NCBI GenBank assembly: GCA_040881945.1
Contig: JBBECF010000055.1
Location: forward strand, 1-6,432
Origin: JBBECF01 sp040881945
GTDB taxonomy: Bacteria > Pseudomonadota > Alphaproteobacteria > Dongiales > Dongiaceae
Direction of reading: 5' to 3'
DNA: 6,432 nt
Shown: positions 1 to 6,432 of the stretch, piece by piece
Numbering within the stretch: position 1 is the stretch's first letter
How the letters are laid out: every line of letters starts with the position of its first letter
Notes under the pieces: generated by a model
The model's input: the letters and a program-made list of their open reading frames with translations, nothing else
Told to the model about the DNA's origin: nothing
Database searches by the model: none
Translations under genes and position numbers: made by a program

Positions 1-55
1 CGATCGTCCCCACGTTGCAGTGCGGCTTCGTCCGTTGGAATTTCGCCTTCGCCAT
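1..55 (-). CDS. tuf: Elongation factor Tu, N-terminal fragment (gene runs off the left edge)
   Basis: Only the first 18 codons are inside the window, reading MAKAKFQRTKPHCNVGTI. This is the canonical EF-Tu N-terminus immediately before the GHVDHGKT P-loop, which would lie just outside. EF-Tu is the cytosolic GTPase that carries aminoacyl-tRNA to the ribosomal A site. The ATG at 55-53 is preceded by a GGAG Shine-Dalgarno sequence (68-65) with 9 nt spacing. The gene starts 45 bp after the fusA stop, on the same strand, as expected for the last gene of a str operon. Cys in KPHCN, where E. coli has Val, is the form usual in alphaproteobacteria. A short GC-rich inverted repeat (75-79 with 84-88, 4-nt loop) lies in the gap but has no U-tract and is unlikely to separate the two genes. 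Whether a second tuf copy exists cannot be seen here. Confidence 0.95.
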   Translation of the reverse strand, partial: MAKAKFQRTKPHCNVGTI

Positions 56-100
56 TTCTCGTCTCTCCGTTCCCGCCGGCCGCCCGGCCTTATCCTTCGG

Positions 101-2176
101 TCACGCCAACTTGGCGCGAACCTCGTCGGCCACCGCCTGCGGCACCTGCTCGTAATGGTCGAAATGCATCGTGTACTGGGCCCGCCCCTGGCTCATCGAG
201 CGCAGCGTGTTGACGTAGCCGAACATGTTGGCGAGCGGCACCATGGCGTTGATCACGCGCGCGTTGCCGCGGCTGTCCATGCCGGTGACCTGGCCGCGCC
301 GGCTGTTGAGGTCGCCGATGATGTCGCCCATGTATTCCTCGGGCGTCACCGCCTCGACCCGCATCAGCGGCTCGAGCAGCTTCGGCCCCGCCTTCGCGAT
401 CCCTTCGCGGAAGCAGGCGCGCGCGGCGATATCGAAGGTGAGGACGTTCGAGTCGACGTCGTGGGCGGCGCCGTCGATCAAGGTCGCCTTGAAGTCGATC
501 ATCGGAAATCCGGCGATGACTCCGGTGTCGCGCGCCAGGTTCAGGCCCTTCTCGACCCCCGGAATGTATTCCCGCGGCACCGAACCGCCGACCACGCCAT
601 TCTCAAAGACGAACCCGCTGCCCGACGGCAGCGGTTCGAAGCGGATCTTGACGCGGGCGTACTGCCCGGCGCCGCCGGTCTGCTTCTTGTGGGTGTAGTC
701 CTGAACGACGGTCTTGGTAATCGTCTCGCGATAGGCGACCTGCGGCGCGCCGACATTCGCCTCGACCTTGAATTCGCGCTTCATGCGGTCGACGATGATC
801 TCGAGGTGCAGTTCGCCCATCCCCTTGATCACCGTCTGGCCGCTCTCGGGGTCGCTGCTGACGCGAAACGACGGGTCCTCTTGCGCCAGGCGGCCGAGCG
901 CCATGCCCATGCGCTCCTGATCGACCTTGGTCTTCGGCTCGACCGCGACCTCGATCACCGGGTCCGGGAAGTCCATGCGCTCGAGCACGACCGGGTGCGC
1001 CGAGTCGCTCAGCGTGTCGCCGGTGGTCGTGTTCTTGAGACCGGCGATGGCGACGATGTCGCCGGCGAAGGCTTCCTTGATGTCCTCGCGATGGTTGGCG
1101 TGCATTTGCAGCATCCGCCCGACGCGCTCGCGCTGGTCCTTCACCGTATTCAGGACCTGCATCCCGGTCTGCAACGTGCCGGAATAGATGCGCACGAAGG
1201 TGAGCGAGCCGACGAACGGGTCGGTCATGATCTTGAAGGCCAGCGCCGAAAACGGCGCTTCGTCGACGCTTCGGCGCGAGGTCGGCTCGTCGGTGCCCAT
1301 CTTGACGCCGTACACGTCGGGAACGTCCGCCGGCGACGGCAGGTAGTCGACCACGGCGTCGAGCAGCGGCTGCACCCCCTTGTTCTTGAAGGCGCTGCCA
1401 CACAGCACCGGCACGAAGGCGCCGGTCACGGTGCCCTTGCGGATGCATCGTATCAATGTCGCGGCGTCCGGCTCGTGGCCGTCGAGATAGGCCTCGACCG
1501 CCGCGTCGTCCTGCTCGACCGCCAGATCGACCAGCTTCGCGCGGTACGTCGCCGCCTCGGCCGCCATCGCCGCCGGAATGTCGCCGACCGTGAATTCGGC
1601 GCCGAGCGTCTCGTCCTTCCAGATGAGTCCCTTCATCGCGATCAGGTCGACGACGCCGACGAATTCGCTCTCCGCGCCGATCGGAAGCTGGGTGACCAGG
1701 GGAATCGCGCCCAAGCGCGAGGAGATCATCTCGACGCAGCGCGCGAAGTTGGCGCCGATGCGGTCCATCTTGTTGATGAAGCAGACGCGCGGGACCTCGT
1801 ATTTGTCGGCCTGGCGCCACACGGTTTCCGACTGCGGCTCGACGCCGGCGACGCTGTCGAACACGGCGACCGCGCCGTCGAGCACGCGCAAGGACCGCTC
1901 GACCTCGATCGTGAAGTCGACATGACCCGGCGTATCGATGATGTTGATTCGGTGGTCGCGCCAAAAGCAGGTGGTCGCCGCCGAGGTGATGGTGATGCCG
2001 CGTTCCTGCTCCTGCTCCATCCAGTCCATGGTGGCCGTGCCGTCATGGACCTCGCCGATCTTGTACGAACGGCCGGTGTAGAATAGCACGCGCTCGGTCG
2101 TCGTCGTCTTGCCGGCATCGATGTGCGCCATGATGCCGATGTTGCGATAACGTTCGAGGGGGGTTGCGCGTGACAT
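101..2176 (-). CDS. fusA: Elongation factor G (translocase GTPase)
   Basis: This encodes a full-length, 691-residue EF-G, the GTPase that drives translocation of tRNA and mRNA after peptide-bond formation and acts with RRF in ribosome recycling. In order, the protein shows the P-loop AHIDAGKT (17-24), the switch I segment RGITIT (59-64), DTPGH (81-85, catalytic His85), NKMD (135-138) and the G5 motif SAFK (261-264). Domains II (about 288-400), III (about 405-478), IV (about 480-605) and V (about 606-691) follow. His572 in the AHDVDSN loop matches the domain IV tip that enters the A site. The G domain lacks the short insertion E. coli has before HRINIIDTPGH. I chose the ATG at 2176 because it gives the conserved start MSRATPLERYRNIG and has an AGG-type Shine-Dalgarno (2189-2187) about 10 nt upstream. 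An in-frame TTG at 2182 would add two residues but sits too close to that site. The gene starts 25 bp after rpsG and is followed by tuf. I see no frameshift or broken motif. Confidence 0.98.
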   Translation of the reverse strand: MSRATPLERYRNIGIMAHIDAGKTTTTERVLFYTGRSYKIGEVHDGTATMDWMEQEQERGITITSAATTCFWRDHRINIIDTPGHVDFTIEVERSLRVLDGAVAVFDSVAGVEPQSETVWRQADKYEVPRVCFINKMDRIGANFARCVEMISSRLGAIPLVTQLPIGAESEFVGVVDLIAMKGLIWKDETLGAEFTVGDIPAAMAAEAATYRAKLVDLAVEQDDAAVEAYLDGHEPDAATLIRCIRKGTVTGAFVPVLCGSAFKNKGVQPLLDAVVDYLPSPADVPDVYGVKMGTDEPTSRRSVDEAPFSALAFKIMTDPFVGSLTFVRIYSGTLQTGMQVLNTVKDQRERVGRMLQMHANHREDIKEAFAGDIVAIAGLKNTTTGDTLSDSAHPVVLERMDFPDPVIEVAVEPKTKVDQERMGMALGRLAQEDPSFRVSSDPESGQTVIKGMGELHLEIIVDRMKREFKVEANVGAPQVAYRETITKTVVQDYTHKKQTGGAGQYARVKIRFEPLPSGSGFVFENGVVGGSVPREYIPGVEKGLNLARDTGVIAGFPMIDFKATLIDGAAHDVDSNVLTFDIAARACFREGIAKAGPKLLEPLMRVEAVTPEEYMGDIIGDLNSRRGQVTGMDSRGNARVINAMVPLANMFGYVNTLRSMSQGRAQYTMHFDHYEQVPQAVADEVRAKLA

Positions 2177-2201
2177 GACCAATTGACCTGGGAAGACCCG
2201 G

Positions 2202-2672
2202 TTACCAGCGGTAGTGCGAGAAAGCCTTGTTGGCCTCGGCCATGCGGTGCGTGTCTTCGCGTTTCTTCACCGCGGCGCCGCGGTTGTTGCCCGCGTCAAG
2301 CAGTTCCGCGGACAAGCGATCGACCATGGTCGATTCGGAGCGGCCGCGCGCCATGCCGATGAGCCAGCGGATCGCCAGCGCCTGGGCGCGGTCGGTCCGC
2401 ACCTCGACCGGCACCTGGTAGGTGGCGCCGCCGACGCGCCGGGAGCGCACCTCGAGCTGCGGGCGCACATTTTCGAGCGCGTCGTGAAACACCCGCAGGG
2501 GATCCTGCCCCGACTTCTTCTGGATCTGGTCGAAGGCGTCGTACACGATGTGCTCGGCGACCGACTTCTTGCCGGCGTACATCAGCGAATTGATGAACTT
2601 CGTCAGCACGAGGTCGCCGAACTTGGCGTCCGGCATGACTACGCGTTTCTCGGCTGAATGGCGGCGGGACAT
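2202..2672 (-). CDS. rpsG: 30S ribosomal protein S7
   Basis: This encodes a complete 156-residue S7, the primary binding protein of the 16S rRNA 3' major domain. S7 nucleates assembly of the 30S head and lines the E site. The sequence opens MSRRHSAEKR, contains the family segments KFGDLVLTKF (17-26), GKKSVAEHIVY (34-44) and ALENVRPQLEVRSRRVGG (65-82), and has the extended beta-hairpin around residues 75-92 (through TYQVPVEVR). It ends with KKREDTHRMAEANKAFSHYRW-type residues; the HYRW terminus and 156-residue length are standard for the short bacterial form. The ATG at 2672 has an AAGGA Shine-Dalgarno (2686-2682) with 9 nt spacing. It lies between rpsL (41-bp gap) and fusA (25-bp gap) on the same strand. 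In E. coli S7 is the autogenous repressor of the str operon, acting in the rpsL-rpsG spacer. Here that spacer is too short to hold an equivalent structure. Confidence 0.98.
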   Translation of the reverse strand: MSRRHSAEKRVVMPDAKFGDLVLTKFINSLMYAGKKSVAEHIVYDAFDQIQKKSGQDPLRVFHDALENVRPQLEVRSRRVGGATYQVPVEVRTDRAQALAIRWLIGMARGRSESTMVDRLSAELLDAGNNRGAAVKKREDTHRMAEANKAFSHYRW

Positions 2673-2713
2673 CGGGGGCGTTCCTTAAAGCGGCTCTTAT
2701 CGCTGCGTCGACG

Positions 2714-3085
2714 TTACTTCGGGCGCTTCGCGCCGTATTTCGAGCGGCGCTGCCGGCGGTCCTTGATGCCCTGCGTATCCAGGCTGCCGCGAATGATGTG
2801 GTAGCGCACGCCGGGCAGGTCCTTGACGCGGCCGCCGCGGATCATGACGACCGAGTGTTCCTGCAAATTGTGGCCTTCGCCGGGAATGTAGCTGATCACC
2901 TCGAACCCGTTCGTCAGGCGCACGCGCGCGACCTTGCGCAGCGCCGAGTTGGGTTTCTTCGGCGTCGTCGTGTAGACCCGGGTGCACACGCCGCGCTTCT
3001 GCGGACAGGACTGCAACGCCGGCACCTTGTTGCGCGCTCCCGGCAACCGGCGCGGCTTGCGAACGAGTTGGTTGATCGTCGGCAT
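2714..3085 (-). CDS. rpsL: 30S ribosomal protein S12
   Basis: This encodes a complete 123-residue S12, the small-subunit protein at the decoding centre that affects tRNA selection accuracy. It begins MPTINQLVRKPR and contains CPQKRGVCTRVYTTTPKKPN (27-46), the conserved ALRKVARVRLTNGFE segment (48-62), GEGHNLQEHSVV (69-80) and GGRVKDLPGVRYH (84-96), ending KYGAKRPK. Residues whose changes classically give streptomycin resistance or dependence carry the wild-type state: Lys43, Lys88 and Pro91. Asp89, the residue methylthiolated by RimO in E. coli, is present. The ATG at 3085 has a GAGGA Shine-Dalgarno (3099-3095) with 9 nt spacing. It is the first gene of the str operon, preceded by its own promoter and a long structured leader, and followed 41 bp later by rpsG. 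An ATG at 3111 in another frame overlaps the start but has no S12 content. Confidence 0.98.
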   Translation of the reverse strand: MPTINQLVRKPRRLPGARNKVPALQSCPQKRGVCTRVYTTTPKKPNSALRKVARVRLTNGFEVISYIPGEGHNLQEHSVVMIRGGRVKDLPGVRYHIIRGSLDTQGIKDRRQRRSKYGAKRPK

Positions 3086-3111
3086 GAACTCACGTCCTCA
3101 CGGCTGCGCAT

Positions 3112-3177
3112 ACGGCGCGATGCAAACGACCGCGACGAAGCAAAAGAGCTTGCTCCGAGCGGTCCCCAAAGCGCCGT
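3112..3177 (-). promoter_or_regulatory. Compound stem-loop just upstream of the rpsL ribosome binding site
   Basis: The minus-strand RNA can form three stacked helices. The outer stem is ACGGCGC (3177-3171) with GCGCCGT (3118-3112), 7 bp. After unpaired spans of 6 and 9 nt comes GACCGC (3164-3159) with GCGGTC (3133-3128), 6 bp. A 1x2 internal loop then leads to an 8-bp helix, CGGAGCAA (3157-3150) with TTGCTTCG (3143-3136), which includes one G-U pair and has the apical loop GCTCTT. The base of the structure ends 12 nt before the Shine-Dalgarno of rpsL. It is too substantial to dismiss as chance, but conservation has not been tested. Confidence 0.6.
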
Positions 3178-3212
3178 CGACCGGCGTATGTCCTTAGTCG
3201 CGTTAACGAATT

Positions 3213-3249
3213 GGGGCTGCGTCTGGACTGCTTGTCCACCACCAGCCCC
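3213..3249 (-). promoter_or_regulatory. 5'-proximal stem-loop in the rpsL leader
   Basis: Read on the minus strand, GGGGCTG (3249-3243) pairs perfectly with CAGCCCC (3219-3213). Inside is a symmetric 4x4 internal loop (GTGG opposite GACG), then a 5-bp stem TGGAC/GTCCA (3238-3234 with 3228-3224) capped by the loop AAGCA. The element would begin about 8 nt after the predicted transcription start. There is no U-tract after it, so it does not look like an intrinsic terminator. A 5'-end stabilising hairpin or a protein-binding site are both possible. Confidence 0.6.
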
Positions 3250-3263
3250 TCAAAGGCGGGCGC

Positions 3264-3292
3264 ATCCTAGTAATGTGCCCCCTCGCCGTCAA
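3264..3292 (-). promoter_or_regulatory. Predicted sigma-70-type promoter of the str operon
   Basis: On the minus strand, TTGACG (3292-3287) and TAGGAT (3269-3264) are separated by exactly 17 bp. The -35 matches the consensus at five of six positions, and the -10 keeps TA at its start and the final T. The predicted transcription start is near 3257, about 170 nt upstream of the rpsL start codon. The site sits between the strong hairpin after rpoC and the S12 gene, where a str operon promoter is expected. This is a sequence call only, with no transcript data, but both hexamers and the spacing agree well. Confidence 0.8.
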
Positions 3293-3321
3293 GCAAAACA
3301 ATCCCGAATTCGCGAACGATT

Positions 3322-3369
3322 CCCGCAGCCAAGCCGCCGTCGCCCTGCCGCGACGGCGGCTTGGGCGGG
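3322..3369 (-). terminator. Strong GC-rich hairpin after rpoC, putative terminator or 3'-end stabiliser
   Basis: A perfect 14-bp inverted repeat (3329-3342 with 3351-3364, 8-nt loop) is extended by five more pairs (3322-3326 with 3365-3369) across a 2-nt bulge. The structure begins 6 nt after the rpoC stop codon on the minus strand. It has no adjacent U-tract; the nearest T-rich stretch, TGTTTTG (3300-3294), is about 20 nt further on and abuts the -35 hexamer of the str promoter. It may be a non-canonical or Rho-assisted terminator, a 3'-end protection hairpin, or only a partial barrier to readthrough into rpsL. Confidence 0.6.
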
Positions 3370-3375
3370 TTACGG

Positions 3376-6432
<3,057 letters not shown>

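Larger units (their letters stand above)
3086..3257 (-). promoter_or_regulatory. Predicted structured 5' leader of rpsL / str operon mRNA
   Basis: This stretch runs from the predicted transcription start to the rpsL start codon. It contains no supportable gene but has two clear stem-loops (3213-3249 and 3112-3177) and the rpsL Shine-Dalgarno GAGGA (3099-3095). The pairing is visible directly in the sequence. A role in autogenous control, attenuation or mRNA stability is inferred from position ahead of a ribosomal protein operon. I do not recognise it as a named ribosomal protein leader family. Part of the structure could simply protect the 5' end of a highly expressed transcript. Confidence 0.6.

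Noticed and set aside
75..88. Short inverted repeat in the fusA-tuf gap as a terminator.
   Set aside because: It has only 5 bp with a 4-nt loop, no U-tract, and sits in a 45-bp gap between genes that are normally cotranscribed. GC-rich sequence makes such repeats common.
603..1964. 453-codon minus-strand frame inside fusA.
   Set aside because: It is an Arg- and Gly-rich out-of-frame shadow of the EF-G reading frame, with no domain content.
20..2086. 688-codon open frame on the plus strand, antisense to almost all of fusA.
   Set aside because: The protein is Arg-, His-, Asp- and Leu-rich with no recognisable domain, and lies opposite an intact, highly conserved EF-G gene. Long open antisense frames are expected opposite strongly biased GC-rich genes.
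2177..2182. TTG at 2182 as an alternative fusA start.
   Set aside because: The ATG at 2176 restores the conserved MSRATPLERYRNIG start and has proper Shine-Dalgarno spacing, whereas TTG would lie about 4 nt from the AGG.
2914..3111. Minus-strand ATG at 3111 opening a 65-codon frame overlapping the start of rpsL, a possible leader peptide.
   Set aside because: The product is an Arg-, Ser- and Ala-rich out-of-frame read of S12, with no clear ribosome binding site of its own.
3309..3316. Palindrome TTCGCGAA between the rpoC hairpin and the str promoter as a repressor operator.
   Set aside because: A single 8-bp palindrome in GC-rich DNA is weak evidence, and it is equally explained as part of a small hairpin at 3306-3322.

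Overview
The window is an ordinary core-genome segment from a GC-rich bacterium, most likely an alphaproteobacterium. All real genes lie on the minus strand. In transcription order (right to left) they are rpoC (5' end outside the window), a 290-bp intergenic region, and then the str operon: rpsL, rpsG, fusA and the first codons of tuf. The alphaproteobacterial assignment is an inference. It rests on the EF-Tu N-terminus, which has Cys where gammaproteobacteria have Val in the KPHxNVGTI segment, on the compact EF-G switch region (FWRDHRINIIDTPGH, without the insertion seen in E. coli), on the MSRRHSAEKR start of S7, and on high GC with heavy G/C use at third positions. I cannot name a family or genus with confidence.

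Layout: rpoC occupies 3376-6432 and contains the active site, bridge helix, trigger loop, SI3-type insert and second zinc site. Eleven bases after its stop codon is a very strong GC-rich inverted repeat (3322-3369) with no clear U-tract. A near-consensus sigma-70-type promoter for the str operon follows (-35 at 3287-3292, -10 at 3264-3269, 17-bp spacer), then a predicted untranslated leader of about 170 nt (about 3257-3086) that can fold into two substantial stem-loops. rpsL (2714-3085), rpsG (2202-2672), fusA (101-2176) and tuf (from 55 leftwards) then follow with gaps of 41, 25 and 45 bp, consistent with a single transcript.

The genes work together as the transcription and translation core: RNA polymerase beta' subunit, two small-subunit ribosomal proteins (S12 of the decoding centre and S7 of the head and E site), and the two elongation-factor GTPases. 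I see no mobile elements, CRISPR arrays, tRNA or rRNA genes, phage genes or unusual coding regions.

The only part not explained by standard annotation is the structured 5' leader of the str operon. It has a 5'-proximal hairpin and a compound hairpin just upstream of the rpsL ribosome binding site, with segments that could pair in mutually exclusive ways. Because the rpsL-rpsG spacer is only 41 bp, feedback control like that of E. coli S7 may have moved elsewhere, and this leader is a candidate site. That is a hypothesis, not a demonstrated system.
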